Positions 1-9,317 of a stretch of DNA of 64,000 nucleotides are shown here, in pieces (position 1 is the first letter of the stretch; each line of letters begins with the position of its first letter). Below the pieces are notes generated by a model. The model was not told the DNA's origin and did no database searches. It saw only the letters and a list, made by a program, of their open reading frames with translations. The stretch comes from Delftia tsuruhatensis NBRC 16741 (GTDB lineage Bacteria > Pseudomonadota > Gammaproteobacteria > Burkholderiales > Burkholderiaceae_C). The stretch spans positions 62,001-126,000 of the forward strand of contig NZ_BCTO01000035.1 of the NCBI RefSeq assembly GCF_001571325.1, written 5' to 3'. The translations under genes were made by a program, and so were the position numbers.

Positions 1-110
1 GCGAAGCCCGATTCTAGGGGCCGCGCAATGGCCTACCGTTGCGGTTTGCGCATCACAGCCATGCAATGAACCTACGCCACACTTGGTTAGTGCGCTGCAC
101 AACGGCCCAG

Positions 111-124
111 CTCTTATATAAGAG
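111..124. promoter_or_regulatory. AT-rich perfect palindrome upstream of the DUF3579 gene
   Basis: The 14 bases CTCTTATATAAGAG form a perfect dyad in otherwise GC-rich DNA, followed at once by another AT-rich run (ATAAAAT). It lies about 160 bases before the DUF3579 start codon. This could be a promoter -10 area or an operator. No convincing -35 box stands at normal spacing, so the role is inference only. The rest of bases 1-281 shows no gene I can support. Confidence 0.3.
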
Positions 125-281
125 ATAAAATGCCCGCTTGGCCTGCCGGCAGCGATCCTGTCTGCGGGCTCTGGCTTTTTTGAAGGACTTGCGCAAACAG
201 GAAGTGGCAAGGTGCTGGGCCCCTTGGCAAGCCGCCTGTTTTGCTCCTTGTTGCGCAAGTCGTATTTTGGTGCGCATCCTG

Positions 282-599
282 ATGGTCTCTCCCTCCAGCA
301 AAGAACTGTTCATCCAGGGCATCACCCACGAAGGCAAGACTTTCCGGCCCAGCGACTGGGCCGAGCGGCTGGCAGGCGTCATGAGCCAGTTCCGCCCCGG
401 TGGTGCCCAGCGCGGCAGCCACCTGAGCTACTCGCCCTGGTGTGTTCCCACAACGCTCAACGGCGTCAAGTGCGTGGTCGTGCATCGCGACCTGCGCGAC
501 TACGAGCCCATGGCCTGGGATTTCTGCCTGAATTTCGCCAAGGACAACAACCTGCAGGTTGCCGAAGCCTGCCTGATACCGGACGAGCCGGCCCGCTGA
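282..599 (+). CDS. DUF3579 domain-containing protein
   Basis: This 105-residue protein starts at an internal ATG; the reading frame extends further upstream, but those codons give low-quality sequence without family features. The body, from the FIQGITHEGKTFRPSDWAER segment to the end, matches what I know of the DUF3579 family, small single-domain proteins of Betaproteobacteria with no assigned biochemical role. There is no signal peptide or membrane segment. It has a hairpin terminator at its stop codon, so it seems to be transcribed alone. The rpsT gene follows on the opposite strand and ends facing it. Function is unknown; family assignment is fairly secure. Confidence 0.8.
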   Translation: MVSPSSKELFIQGITHEGKTFRPSDWAERLAGVMSQFRPGGAQRGSHLSYSPWCVPTTLNGVKCVVVHRDLRDYEPMAWDFCLNFAKDNNLQVAEACLIPDEPAR

Positions 600-617
600 G
601 GCCGGCTTCTTTTTTTG
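586..617 (+). terminator. Intrinsic terminator of the DUF3579 gene
   Basis: The arms AGCCGGC (586-592) and GCCGGCT (601-607) form a 7-bp stem, followed by TCTTTTTTT. The stop codon TGA (597-599) sits in the loop, so coding sequence and terminator overlap. Confidence 0.75.
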
Positions 618-738
618 CGGGGTCGGTTCCCGCCCGATGTGAAGCGCGCCTGGGGTGCGTTTTTTTTCGACTGCGCTTTGCTGGAGCCGGGCTTTTCCTT
701 CGGTGCGATTGCCGATGGCGGCGCTTTTGTCCAGGCAC

Positions 739-763
739 AAAAAAACCGCCCGAAGGCGGTTTT
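739..763 (-). terminator. Intrinsic terminator of rpsT
   Basis: On the minus strand, AAAACCGCC and GGCGGTTTT pair around a 4-base TTCG loop, followed by a run of seven T. It lies about 70 bases after the rpsT stop codon. The A/T flanks make it partly bidirectional. Confidence 0.8.
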
Positions 764-834
764 CTCGTTCGCTGACAGCGCACCCGTTACAAACGGCAGA
801 TGGCCGGGGCCATCCGTGCGGTTGCCTAAGTGGA

Positions 835-1134
835 TTAGGCGGCGGGGGCTGCCAGGGCCTTGACCTTGGCGGACAGGCGGCTCTTGTCGCGAGCGGCCTT
901 GTTCTTGTGGAAGATGCCCTTGTCGGCGATCGTGTCCAGAACGGATTGGGCTGCGGCAAACAGTTCGGTTGCCTTGGCCTTGTCGCCAGTCAGAACGGCC
1001 TTCTCGACCTTCTTGACGGCGGTGCGGTACTTGGAGCGCAGCGAAGTGTTGGCTGCGTTGAGCTTGACGTCCTGGCGGGCGCGCTTGCGGCCGGATGCCA
1101 GGCGGGGGTTCTTCTTTACGGGCTTGGATGCCAT
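835..1134 (-). CDS. rpsT: 30S ribosomal protein S20
   Basis: This 99-residue, Lys/Arg/Ala-rich protein is S20 (bS20), a primary binder of 16S rRNA in the small subunit. It begins [20 protein letters not shown], the N-terminus typical of the Comamonadaceae form, and keeps the helical pattern with [21 protein letters not shown] and the [19 protein letters not shown] stretch near the C-terminus. Length is normal for a bacterial S20, slightly longer than the E. coli protein. An AGGAA ribosome-binding site lies just upstream of the ATG, and a TATACT box about 50 bases upstream suggests its own promoter. It diverges from murJ, and an intrinsic terminator follows it. Confidence 0.97.
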   Translation of the reverse strand: MASKPVKKNPRLASGRKRARQDVKLNAANTSLRSKYRTAVKKVEKAVLTGDKAKATELFAAAQSVLDTIADKGIFHKNKAARDKSRLSAKVKALAAPAA

Positions 1135-1179
1135 GATATGTATTCCTAGTGTCTGAGGATGTTGTCGGCGAAGCGCGGG

Positions 1180-1185
1180 AGTATA
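1180..1185 (-). promoter_or_regulatory. Probable -10 box of the rpsT promoter
   Basis: TATACT on the minus strand is one base away from the sigma-70 consensus and lies about 46 bases before the rpsT ATG. The -35 region at 17-bp spacing is poor (CAGGCC), as is common in strong, extended or rRNA-like promoters. Start site not determined. Confidence 0.45.
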
Positions 1186-1315
1186 GCATGCAGTCCCTCC
1201 AGGGCCTGTGGGCCCCAGGCCGCGCAATCGGGCCTGTTGCAACGGAGTGCAAGAGCCGTCCGGCCCGCCCGGGCACGCAACTGCGGTGGCCGTGCCAGCG
1301 CATACACTCCCCACG

Positions 1316-2881
1316 GTGTCACTGTTCAAAGCCGCCTCCACCGTTTCCCTGCTGACGCTGGCCTCCCGTATCACCGGGCTGGTGCGCGATCTGCTCATGG
1401 CCTCCATGTTCGGAGCCAATGCGCTGACCGATGCGTTCAATGTCGCGTTCAGGATTCCCAATCTCTTTCGGCGCCTGTTCGCCGAAGGCGCCTTCAGCCA
1501 GGCCTTCGTGCCGGTGCTGGCCGCCAGCAAGGCCAAGGAGGGGGAGGAGGCCACGCGCAGGCTGATCTCCCATGTGGCCACGCTGCTGTTCTGGGTGCTG
1601 CTCGTGACCTGCGTGCTGGGCGTGGTCGGCGCGCCGCTGCTGGTCTGGCTGCTGGCCAGCGGCCTGCGCCAGTCGCCCGAAGGCTATGACGCAGCCGTGC
1701 TGATGACGCGCTGGATGTTCCCCTACATCGGCTTCATGTCGCTGGTGGCGCTGTCGTCCGGCGTGCTCAATACCTGGCGGCGCTTTGCCGTCTCGGCCGC
1801 CACGCCCGTGCTGCTGAACCTGGCCATGATTGCCGCCGCCTTCTGGGGTGCACCCTGGCTGCAGGCGCGCGGCATAGAGCCCATCTATGCCATGGCCGGC
1901 GGTGTGATGCTGGGCGGCGTGCTGCAGCTGGCGGTACAGCTGCCGGCGCTGGCAGGCCTGGGCCTGCTGCCCCGCATCGGGTTTTCTCCAGCCGCCTTGC
2001 GCCAGGCCTGGCAAGAGGCCGGCGTGCGCCGCATCCTCCGGCTGATGGCGCCGGCGCTGCTGGGCGTGGGCGTGGCCCAGGTCTCGCTGATGATCAACAC
2101 CCAGATCGCCTCCTATCTGCAACCGGGCAGCGTGACCTGGCTGTTCTATGCCGACCGGCTCATGGAATTTCCGACGGCGCTGCTGGGCGTGGCGCTGGGC
2201 GTGGTGCTCACGCCCCAGCTGGCCGCGGCCAAGGCGGCCGACGACTCGGAGCGCTACTCGGCCATGCTGGACTGGGGGCTGCGCCTGGTGGTGCTGTTTT
2301 CCGTGCCCTGCGCGGTGGGGCTGCTCACTTTCGCCGAGCCGCTCGTGGCCACGCTGTTCCACCGTGGCGCGCTGCAGGGCAGCGATGTGGGCCAGATCGC
2401 GCTGGCGCTGGTGGGCTACGGCGCCGGCCTGGTGGGCCTGGTGGCCATCAAGGTGCTGGCGCCCGGCTACTACGCAAGCCAGGACATCCGCACGCCCGTC
2501 AAGATCGCCATCGTGGTGCTGATCATCACCCAGCTGCTCAACCTGGTGCTGGTGCCCTTCATGGCGCATACGGGTCTGGCGCTGTCCATCGGCCTGGCGG
2601 CCCTGGTCAATGCGGGCTGGCTGCTGTGGGGGCTGCTGCGCCGGGGCGTCTACCGTCCCAAGCCCGGCTGGGGGCGGCTGGCCTTGCAGGTGATTGCGGC
2701 CAGCAGTCTGCTGGCCGTGCTGCTGACCTGGGGAAGCCAGCATTTCGACTGGATTGCGCTGCGTGCCAACGGATGGCAGCGCGTGGGCCTGCTTGCCGGC
2801 CTGATGGCGGCCTCGGCCCTGCTGTACTTTGGCGCGCTGTGGGCAGCCGGGCTCAAGCTGCGGGCACTGCTGCGGCGCTAG
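1316..2881 (+). CDS. murJ: Lipid II flippase MurJ
   Basis: MurJ moves lipid II across the inner membrane for peptidoglycan synthesis. The frame is open upstream, but homology starts at a GTG (valine-coded) at 1316, where the protein begins (M/V)[18 protein letters not shown]; this gives 521 residues, the usual size with 14 predicted membrane helices. Arg18, Arg24, Asp39 and Arg52 fall at the same numbers as the functionally important residues of E. coli MurJ, and the ADRLMEFP motif is present near residue 280. The upstream in-frame codons (1208-1315) are rich in Pro/Gly/Arg and look like leader DNA. It is divergent from rpsT and is followed after 50 bases by the SirB1-type gene. Confidence 0.96.
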   Translation: MSLFKAASTVSLLTLASRITGLVRDLLMASMFGANALTDAFNVAFRIPNLFRRLFAEGAFSQAFVPVLAASKAKEGEEATRRLISHVATLLFWVLLVTCVLGVVGAPLLVWLLASGLRQSPEGYDAAVLMTRWMFPYIGFMSLVALSSGVLNTWRRFAVSAATPVLLNLAMIAAAFWGAPWLQARGIEPIYAMAGGVMLGGVLQLAVQLPALAGLGLLPRIGFSPAALRQAWQEAGVRRILRLMAPALLGVGVAQVSLMINTQIASYLQPGSVTWLFYADRLMEFPTALLGVALGVVLTPQLAAAKAADDSERYSAMLDWGLRLVVLFSVPCAVGLLTFAEPLVATLFHRGALQGSDVGQIALALVGYGAGLVGLVAIKVLAPGYYASQDIRTPVKIAIVVLIITQLLNLVLVPFMAHTGLALSIGLAALVNAGWLLWGLLRRGVYRPKPGWGRLALQVIAASSLLAVLLTWGSQHFDWIALRANGWQRVGLLAGLMAASALLYFGALWAAGLKLRALLRR

Positions 2882-2931
2882 CCCGAACCCGCATAATTGC
2901 AGGCCTGGGCGCTGCAAATTCACAAGGCATC

Positions 2932-3777
2932 ATGAGCTGGAGCTACGACGACACGCCAACGGCCCTGCAATACTTTGCAGCGCTGGTGCAAAGCGATGAA
3001 CACCTGCCGCTGATGGAGGCGGCAATCAGCATCGCCCAGGATGCCGTGCCCGATCTCGACCTGCAGGCGGCCAGCGCCGAACTGGACCGGCTGCAGGTGC
3101 GCCTGGTCCAGCGCCTGGCTGGCGAAACCGATCCGCTGCAGTGCCTGCGCGGACTCAACCAGTTCTTCTACGGCGAGCTGGGCTTTGGCGGCAATCTCAA
3201 CGACTACTACGACCCCGCCAACAGCTACATCCACCATGTGCTTCAGACGCGGCGCGGCATTCCCATCAGTGTGGCGCTGATCTGGCTGGAGCTGGCTGCG
3301 GCCATCGATCTGCCGGCGCAGGGCGTGAGCTTTCCCGGCCATTTCCTGGTCAAGATGCGCCTGCCCCAGGGGCAGGTGGTGATGGACCCGTTGAGTGGCG
3401 AGTCCTTTTCGGCCAACAGCCTGGCCGAGCGGCTGGAGCCTTTCTGGCAGAGCGCGGGCCTGTCGGCCGAAGAGGCCGCTCCGCTGGGCATGTACCTGCA
3501 GGGCGCCTCGCCGCGCGACGTTCTGGAGCGCATGCTGCGCAACCTGCAGGAGATCCACCATGCCCGGCGCGACTGGCCGTTGCTGGTGGCCGTGCTCAAC
3601 CGGCTGGCCGTGCTGCGGCCCGACATGCCCGAGATCCTGCGGGACCGGGGGCTGGCCTATGCGCAATGGGGGGTGACCGAGCGTGCGCTTGAAGACCTGG
3701 AGCGCTTCCTGCAGTCCCAGCAGGGCGCGCAGGCCGTGGCCGTGCGCGAGGTGATCCGGCGGCTGAGAGGGCTGTAG
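2932..3777 (+). CDS. SirB1 family protein (transglutaminase-like and TPR)
   Basis: This 281-residue cytoplasmic protein has the SirB1 layout: a transglutaminase-like N-terminal domain (about residues 30-180, with FFYGELGFGGN, the RRGIPISVALIWLELA helix and the FPGHFLVK strand) followed by tetratricopeptide-like helices. The family is widespread and usually unassigned biochemically; no reaction can be stated. The start MSWSYDD was chosen because the sequence upstream is only a shadow of murJ. It lies 50 bases after murJ on the same strand and may be co-transcribed. It ends 19 bases before the AI-2E gene that runs towards it. Confidence 0.9.
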   Translation: MSWSYDDTPTALQYFAALVQSDEHLPLMEAAISIAQDAVPDLDLQAASAELDRLQVRLVQRLAGETDPLQCLRGLNQFFYGELGFGGNLNDYYDPANSYIHHVLQTRRGIPISVALIWLELAAAIDLPAQGVSFPGHFLVKMRLPQGQVVMDPLSGESFSANSLAERLEPFWQSAGLSAEEAAPLGMYLQGASPRDVLERMLRNLQEIHHARRDWPLLVAVLNRLAVLRPDMPEILRDRGLAYAQWGVTERALEDLERFLQSQQGAQAVAVREVIRRLRGL

Positions 3778-3796
3778 CCGCCCGCGCGTGGGCTGA

Positions 3797-4855
3797 TCAG
3801 ACCAGCCGGACGGCTTCCAGCTCTTTCTTGAGATAGGCGTAGAACAGCGGAGCCGCCACCAGGCCTGCAGGGCCGAACACCGATTCGGCCACGAACATCA
3901 CCGCCAGCAGCTCCCATACGCCCATGTGCGTGCGCTGGCCCACGACCTTGGCGTTGATCACGTACTCGGCCTTGTGGATCAGGATCAGAAAGCCCAGGCA
4001 GGCGGCGGCGGCCACAGGGGACACCGACAGGCCCACGATGGTGATCACCGCATTGCACAGCAGGTTGCCCACGATGGGCACCAGGCCTGCAATGAAGGTC
4101 AGCGTGATCAGGGCTGGCGTGTAGGGCAGGGTCAGGTTCCAGTGCGGCAGCACGCCCAGAAGGAAGATGGCCGTCAGGAAGGTGTTGAAGGCCGCAATCC
4201 AGAACTGGGCCGCCACGATCTGGCGGAAGGCCAGTCCCATGAGCCGGATGCGCTCGCGCAGCGCTGCCACCAGGGGCGGGCGGCGCGTGACCATGGGCCG
4301 CACGGCGGCCAGGGCGCCGATGATCAGGCCCACGTAGGCATAGAGCAGGCCGGTGAGCCAGGCGCGGCCCGCATGGGCCAGGGCGCCGGCCTTGGCGGCC
4401 AGGTAGCTGGCCAGCAGGTGCTGGATTTCCTGTGCGCCGTCCGGCAACTGGTCGGCCATGTCGGCCGGAAGCTTGTCACGCAGCTCCAGCACCGTGTGCG
4501 CCAGATAGTCGAGCAGCTCGCGGTACTGCTGCGGCGCGTCGGTGATGTAGGTGCGCGTGTGCGACAGCGCGCCGCTGAGCAGGGCCAGCGGCGCAAGAAT
4601 GACGATGGTGGCTGCCACCAGTTGCGTCCAGCGCGGCAGCGAGCCGCGCCGGGACTTGGGCTGGGCGCGTGACAGCAGCCCGGCAAGCGCGCGCGTGACC
4701 AGAAAGCCCACGCAGACGCACAGCATGCCCGGCAGCAGCCCCTGCCACATGATCAGCAGCAGGGCGCCGGCCATCAGCACATAGCTGGACAGCGTCACGC
4801 CGCGCGTGGGCGCGGGCTGCGGGGAGATGATGGGCGAGGGCAGGTGCTGGGTCAT
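3797..4855 (-). CDS. AI-2E family transporter (putative permease)
   Basis: This is a 352-residue inner-membrane protein of the AI-2 exporter-like superfamily (PerM/TqsA/YdiK type). Hydrophobic helices occur in pairs at the N-terminus, then a soluble stretch with amphipathic helices (about residues 95-155), then five to six further membrane helices including LTFIAGLVPIVGNLLCNAVI, a sequence pattern that identifies the family. The substrate is not predictable; members export autoinducer-2, sodium or unknown solutes. It starts 17 bases after purM and is probably translated from the same mRNA, an arrangement common in Comamonadaceae with no obvious functional link. Confidence 0.9.
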   Translation of the reverse strand: MTQHLPSPIISPQPAPTRGVTLSSYVLMAGALLLIMWQGLLPGMLCVCVGFLVTRALAGLLSRAQPKSRRGSLPRWTQLVAATIVILAPLALLSGALSHTRTYITDAPQQYRELLDYLAHTVLELRDKLPADMADQLPDGAQEIQHLLASYLAAKAGALAHAGRAWLTGLLYAYVGLIIGALAAVRPMVTRRPPLVAALRERIRLMGLAFRQIVAAQFWIAAFNTFLTAIFLLGVLPHWNLTLPYTPALITLTFIAGLVPIVGNLLCNAVITIVGLSVSPVAAAACLGFLILIHKAEYVINAKVVGQRTHMGVWELLAVMFVAESVFGPAGLVAAPLFYAYLKKELEAVRLV

Positions 4856-4872
4856 GCGCTGCGGGCCCGTGG

Positions 4873-5925
4873 TCAGCGGACCTCGACAGGCTCGCCCTCG
4901 CCGCGTGCGGCGATGCGTCCGATGGTGTGGACCGTCTCGCCCAGCTTCGCGAGCGTGGCGGCCGTGGCTTCGGCAGCCTCGGCGGGCACGACAACGACCA
5001 TGCCGATGCCGTTGTTGAAGGTGCGGTTCATTTCCACGGCGTCGATGCCGGCCGTCTTCTGCAGCCAGGCGAACAGCTCGGTCTGGGGCCAGCTGCCGGC
5101 ATCCAGGTGGGCGGCCAGGCCTTCGGGCAGCACGCGGGGGATGTTCTCCAGCAGGCCGCCGCCCGTGATGTGGGCCAGCGCCTTGATGGGGTGCTGCTCC
5201 AGTGCGGCCAGCACGTTCTTCACGTACAGGCGCGTGGGTTCCATGATGGCCTGCTTGAACGGCTTGCCGTCCAGCGATTCGGGCAGGCTGCCCTGGGCTT
5301 CGGCGCGCTCGATGCACTTGCGCACCAGGGAGAAACCGTTGGAGTGCACGCCGGCCGAGGCCAGTCCCAGCACCACGTCGCCAGCAGCAACGCTCTGGCC
5401 CGTGAGGATCTTGGACTTTTCGACGGCGCCGACGGCAAAGCCGGCCAGATCGTATTCGCCGGCCGGGTACATGCCGGGCATTTCGGCGGTTTCACCGCCG
5501 ATCAGTGCGCAGCCCGACAGCTCGCAGCCGCGCGCAATGCCGCCGACCACGGCAGCGGCCGTGTCCACGTCCAGCTTGCCGCAGGCGAAGTAGTCGAGGA
5601 AGAACAGGGGCTCGGCGCCCTGGACCAGCACGTCGTTGACGCTCATGGCCACCAGGTCGATGCCGACGGTGTCGTGCATGTTCCACTCGAAGGCCAGCTT
5701 GAGCTTGGTGCCCACGCCGTCGGTGCCCGAGACCAGCACGGGCTCCTTGTAGCGCTTGGGCACCTCGAACAGTGCGCCGAAGCCTCCGATGCCGGCCATC
5801 ACGCCTTCGCGCATGGTCTTCTTGGCCAGCGGCTTGATGCGCTCGACCAGCGCGTCGCCAGCGACGATGTCGACGCCGGCGTCTTTGTAGGAGATCGGGG
5901 TAGAGGAGGGGGCAGAAGAGCTCAT
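4873..5925 (-). CDS. purM: Phosphoribosylformylglycinamidine cyclo-ligase (AIR synthetase)
   Basis: PurM catalyses ATP-dependent closure of FGAM to 5-aminoimidazole ribonucleotide in purine synthesis. The 350-residue protein has the family motifs [10 protein letters not shown] (66-75) and [12 protein letters not shown] (143-154), and the [13 protein letters not shown] segment of the C-terminal half. Length is standard. The ATG was chosen because the family N-terminus ([14 protein letters not shown]) follows 10 residues later; the open frame further upstream has no similarity. It heads a two-gene unit with the AI-2E permease and is divergent from hda across a 314-base intergenic region. Confidence 0.97.
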   Translation of the reverse strand: MSSSAPSSTPISYKDAGVDIVAGDALVERIKPLAKKTMREGVMAGIGGFGALFEVPKRYKEPVLVSGTDGVGTKLKLAFEWNMHDTVGIDLVAMSVNDVLVQGAEPLFFLDYFACGKLDVDTAAAVVGGIARGCELSGCALIGGETAEMPGMYPAGEYDLAGFAVGAVEKSKILTGQSVAAGDVVLGLASAGVHSNGFSLVRKCIERAEAQGSLPESLDGKPFKQAIMEPTRLYVKNVLAALEQHPIKALAHITGGGLLENIPRVLPEGLAAHLDAGSWPQTELFAWLQKTAGIDAVEMNRTFNNGIGMVVVVPAEAAEATAATLAKLGETVHTIGRIAARGEGEPVEVR

Positions 5926-6239
5926 GGATGGGTACGGTGCGGTAGGCCCGAGGCCGGGCTGGAACCCCGGGATTCTACGGCGCCGGCCGCCGGCAGGCGC
6001 GCGCGCCAGTGGGCTTCGAGGGGGCTTTCGTTGCACAAGCGGGCCGGCTGCCGCCGTGCCGTGCGCCGCGCAGACTAAAATCCCTGTTGCGCCCGGGAAC
6101 GCCCCGGCGTCGCCCGCCTTGCCGCAGCGCTGCGGCAGGGCGGGCCTGTCTTTGCTATCAACCCAATGCCGTTGCCGATTCCTTTGCCTGCTTTTGCCGC
6201 ATGGACCCGCCTGGACACAGGAAAGGGGGCGCTGCGCGT
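5926..6239. other. purM-hda intergenic region with a 34-bp palindrome
   Basis: No gene is seen here. Bases 6112-6128 (GCCCGCCTTGCCGCAGC) and 6129-6145 form a head-to-head inverted repeat of 17-bp arms with one mismatch that is a G-T wobble in RNA. ACTAAAAT at 6073-6080 resembles a -10 box for hda; no matching -35 is clear. A strong SD-like run GGAAAGGGGG (6220-6229) precedes hda. The palindrome would lie in the hda leader if transcription starts near 6087. Confidence 0.4.
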
Positions 6240-6947
6240 ATGTCGCAGATGAAGCAGCTGGCTCTGGATATCAGCATGGCGTCGAGCCCGACGCTGTCGC
6301 GCTTTTTCGTCGGCCCCAATGCCGCGGTGATCGATCATTTGCGCCATTGGGTGGGCGATGGCCGCATGCAGACGGCCCGCACGCCAGTGCCCACTTATCT
6401 TTGGGGCGAATCGGGCTCGGGCAAGACCCATCTGCTCAAGGCCGTGCGCGAGGCCCTGCGCGAGCAGGGTGCCATGGTGGGCTGGATGGATGCCTCCACC
6501 CTGTTCCCGCCGCCCTTCGACGAGCGCTGGGCGGCGGTGCTGATGGACGATGTGGACATCTACACTCCGCTGCAGCAGGCGCGGGCCTTCAACTGGTTTG
6601 TGAATGCGACGAGCCCGGCCACGGGCTCGCCGCGCTGGGTGCTGGGGGCCGGCCCGCTGCCGCCGGCAGACCTCAAGCTGCGCGAGGATCTGCGCACGCG
6701 GCTGGGCTGGGGCCATGTGTTCCAGCTGCAGCTGCTCGACGAAACCGCGCGCCGCGCGGTGCTGCGCCAGGAGGCCGATGCCCGTGGCGTTTTTCTGGGC
6801 GACGATGTGATGGACTACATGCTCAAGCGCTTCTCGCGTGACCTGGGCAGCCTGATGCAGCTGCTCGACATGCTCGACGGCTTTGCGCTGCGCAACAAGC
6901 GCGCCATCACCATTCCGTTGCTCAAGACGATGCTGGAAACCGAATGA
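6240..6947 (+). CDS. hda: DnaA regulatory inactivator Hda
   Basis: Hda is the AAA+ DnaA relative that, with the sliding clamp, promotes ATP hydrolysis on DnaA after initiation. The 235-residue protein shows an N-terminal clamp-binding motif (QLALDI, residues 6-11), Walker A GESGSGKT (56-63) and Walker B VLMDDVDI, and lacks the DNA-binding domain IV of DnaA. Start: ATG at 6240 lies 10 bases after GGAAAGGGGG; the ATG at 6249 (MKQLALDI) matches many homologues better, so both are possible. It begins the block hda, HAD phosphatase, pcnB, folK, a conserved order in this family. Confidence 0.93.
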   Translation: MSQMKQLALDISMASSPTLSRFFVGPNAAVIDHLRHWVGDGRMQTARTPVPTYLWGESGSGKTHLLKAVREALREQGAMVGWMDASTLFPPPFDERWAAVLMDDVDIYTPLQQARAFNWFVNATSPATGSPRWVLGAGPLPPADLKLREDLRTRLGWGHVFQLQLLDETARRAVLRQEADARGVFLGDDVMDYMLKRFSRDLGSLMQLLDMLDGFALRNKRAITIPLLKTMLETE

Positions 6948-7035
6948 GCCCGCATTTTCTTGTGGGCAGGGACTGCGGGAGCCGGCGGAGCCTGCGTTGC
7001 AAGGGCAGCGCGGGACCCATTTTTTTAGGATATGC

Positions 7036-7737
7036 ATGACCTCTGATCAGAAGCAACTCCGGCCCCGGCTGGCGTTGTTCGACCTGGACCACACGCTGCT
7101 GCCGCTCGATTCGGACTATGAGTGGGGCGAGTTCACGACGCGCATCGGCTGGACCGATCCGGTCGAGTTCGGCCGCCGCAATGCCGAGTTCTTCGCGCAC
7201 TACCAAGCGGGCACGCTCGACGTGCACGACTATGTGCGCTTTGCCACCGAGGCCTTCTGCGCCCGTGGCGCGCAGCAGGCCGCCGAGGCGCACGAGCGCT
7301 TCATGCGCGAGGTGATCACCCCCGCCATCCGTCCCCAGGCACTGGGGCTGCTGCGCACGCACCAGCAGGCGGGCGACCAGATCATCATCGTCACGGCCAC
7401 CAACGAGTTCGTGACGCGCCCCATCGCCGCCGCACTGGGCGTGCAGGAGCTGATTGCCGTGGAACTGGAGCGCGACGCCCAGGGCTGGTTCACGGGCGAG
7501 ATCCGTGGCACGCCCAGCATGCGCGACGGCAAGGTCCAGCGCATGCAGCAGTGGCTGGATGCGCGTGGCCTGGACTGGGGCGGCGTGGAGAGCTTCTTCT
7601 ACAGCGACTCCTGGAACGACGTGCCCCTGCTCGAGCGCGTGGACCATCCCGTGGCCACCAACCCCGACGCACGGCTGCGCGCCCTGGCCCAGGAACGTGG
7701 CTGGCGCATTCTGGACCTGTTTGGCGAAGCACCATGA
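7036..7737 (+). CDS. HAD-superfamily hydrolase, SerB-like (HAD-IB) phosphatase
   Basis: The 233-residue protein has HAD motif I FDLDHT (nucleophile Asp16, Asp18), motif II VTATN, and the motif III/IV region with FYSDSWNDVPLL. The helical cap with DYEW and the overall pattern fit HAD subfamily IB (phosphoserine phosphatase-like; related proteins are annotated as histidinol-phosphatase or CicA-like). The true substrate cannot be read from sequence. Its stop codon overlaps the pcnB start (ATGA), implying translational coupling. It follows hda by 88 bases. Confidence 0.9.
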   Translation: MTSDQKQLRPRLALFDLDHTLLPLDSDYEWGEFTTRIGWTDPVEFGRRNAEFFAHYQAGTLDVHDYVRFATEAFCARGAQQAAEAHERFMREVITPAIRPQALGLLRTHQQAGDQIIIVTATNEFVTRPIAAALGVQELIAVELERDAQGWFTGEIRGTPSMRDGKVQRMQQWLDARGLDWGGVESFFYSDSWNDVPLLERVDHPVATNPDARLRALAQERGWRILDLFGEAP

Positions 7738-9317
7738 TCAAGAACATCATCGACAAGCTGCTGGGCAAGGCCTCGGCCGCCCCACGGGCGCGCAAGTCGC
7801 CCTTCGGCAAGCGCCAGGAAGTGCCCGTGCAGGTGCACGGCATCGACCCCAACCTGGTGGACCGGCGTGCCATCGACGTGGTCGAGACGCTGCAGGACGC
7901 CGGCTACGAGGCCTACATCGTCGGCGGCGCCGTGCGCGACCTGCTGCTGGGCCTGCGCCCCAAGGACTTCGACGTGGCCACCAATGCCACGCCCGAGCAG
8001 GTCAAGGGCCTGTTCCGCCGCGCCTTCATCATCGGCAAGCGCTTTCGCATCGTGCACGTGGTGTATGGCCGCGGGCGCGAGAACGAGGTCATCGAAGTCT
8101 CCACCTTCCGCGCCTTCCTGGACAACAGCGCGGCCGAGGCCGTGAGCGGCAACGAGCGCACCAGCAAGGCCCAGCTCGCCGGCATGCACCATGCGGTGGA
8201 CGCCAGCGGCCGCGTGCTGCGCGACAACGTCTGGGGCCCGCAGGACCAGGACGCCACGCGCCGCGACTTCACCATCAACGCCATGTACTACGACCCGCGC
8301 ACGCAGATCGTGGTCGACTATCACAAGGGCATCGACGACGCCAAGAAGCGCATGCTGCGCATGATCGGCGACCCGGCCACGCGCTACCGTGAAGATCCGG
8401 TGCGCATCATCCGCGCCGTGCGCTTCGCCGCCAAGCTGGCGGGCAAGGGCTTCAAGCTCGAGCCCAAGACGGCCAAGCCCCTGGTGGAGTGCGAGCCGCT
8501 GCTGGCCGATGTGCCGCAAAGCCGCCTGTTCGATGAAATGCTCAAGCTGCTGCAGACCGGCCATGCGCTGGCTTCGGTTGAGCAATTGCGCGGCCTGGGC
8601 CTGGCGCGCGGCATCTACTCGCTGCTGGATGTGGTGGTCGAGCGTGCCGAGCAGCCCTTCGTGCAGGCCGCTCTGACCGATACCGATCGCCGTGTCGAGG
8701 AAGGCAAGCCCGTGGCGCCCAGCTTCCTGCTGGCCTGCGTGCTGTGGCATGACGTGAAGACCGGCTGGGAGCGCCGCCTGAACCAGCGCCAGCACCCGTT
8801 TCCCGCGCTGCAGGAATCCATCGACGAAGTGTTCGACCAGCGCATCGGCGATGTCTCGGGACGCGGCAAGCTGGCCGCCGACATGCGCGAGATCTGGGTC
8901 ATGCAGCCGCGCTTCGACAAGCGCACGGGCGCCACGCCGTTCAGCCTGGTGGCCCAGCCGCGCTTTCGCGCGGGCTTCGACTTCATGCGGCTGCGCGCCG
9001 ACATCGGCGAGGTCGAGGAAAGCCTGGCCAGCTGGTGGCAGGAGTTCCAGAATGCCGACGACGCGCGCCGCGACGACCTGATCGCCCAGGCGCGCGACGA
9101 GCAGCGCGCCCGCCAGCGCAGCGCCGAACCCAAGGTGCACCGCGTGCCCAAGGTCCGCCAGCCGCGCGATGGCGTGAACCTGGCGGAAGGCGTGCAGCCT
9201 GAGGATCCCGCACCGGCACAGGCTGGCGGCGAGGAGGCTGCAGCGCCCAAGAAGCGGCGGCGCCGCCGCCGCAAGCCCCAGGGCGGGGGCGATGGCGGCA
9301 TGGGCGGCGATGACTGA
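7734..9317 (+). CDS. pcnB: Poly(A) polymerase I
   Basis: PcnB adds 3' poly(A) tails that promote RNA decay. The 527-residue protein carries the class II nucleotidyltransferase signature GGAVRDLLLG (64-73) with the metal-binding pair in DFDVATNATP (78-87), and the RRDFTINAMYYDP and REDPVRIIRAVRFAAKL segments. The RRDFT and long C-terminal extension favour poly(A) polymerase over CCA-adding enzyme. The C-terminus is strongly basic (KKRRRRRRK near residues 505-515) and then glycine-rich, typical of RNA-binding tails. The start overlaps the HAD stop by 4 bases; folK starts inside its 3' end. Confidence 0.95.
   Translation: MIKNIIDKLLGKASAAPRARKSPFGKRQEVPVQVHGIDPNLVDRRAIDVVETLQDAGYEAYIVGGAVRDLLLGLRPKDFDVATNATPEQVKGLFRRAFIIGKRFRIVHVVYGRGRENEVIEVSTFRAFLDNSAAEAVSGNERTSKAQLAGMHHAVDASGRVLRDNVWGPQDQDATRRDFTINAMYYDPRTQIVVDYHKGIDDAKKRMLRMIGDPATRYREDPVRIIRAVRFAAKLAGKGFKLEPKTAKPLVECEPLLADVPQSRLFDEMLKLLQTGHALASVEQLRGLGLARGIYSLLDVVVERAEQPFVQAALTDTDRRVEEGKPVAPSFLLACVLWHDVKTGWERRLNQRQHPFPALQESIDEVFDQRIGDVSGRGKLAADMREIWVMQPRFDKRTGATPFSLVAQPRFRAGFDFMRLRADIGEVEESLASWWQEFQNADDARRDDLIAQARDEQRARQRSAEPKVHRVPKVRQPRDGVNLAEGVQPEDPAPAQAGGEEAAAPKKRRRRRRKPQGGGDGGMGGDD

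Noticed and set aside
7122..7733. Long upstream extension of pcnB inside the HAD gene
   Set aside because: The ATG at 7734 with ATGA coupling matches the PcnB N-terminus; the extension is the HAD gene in another frame.
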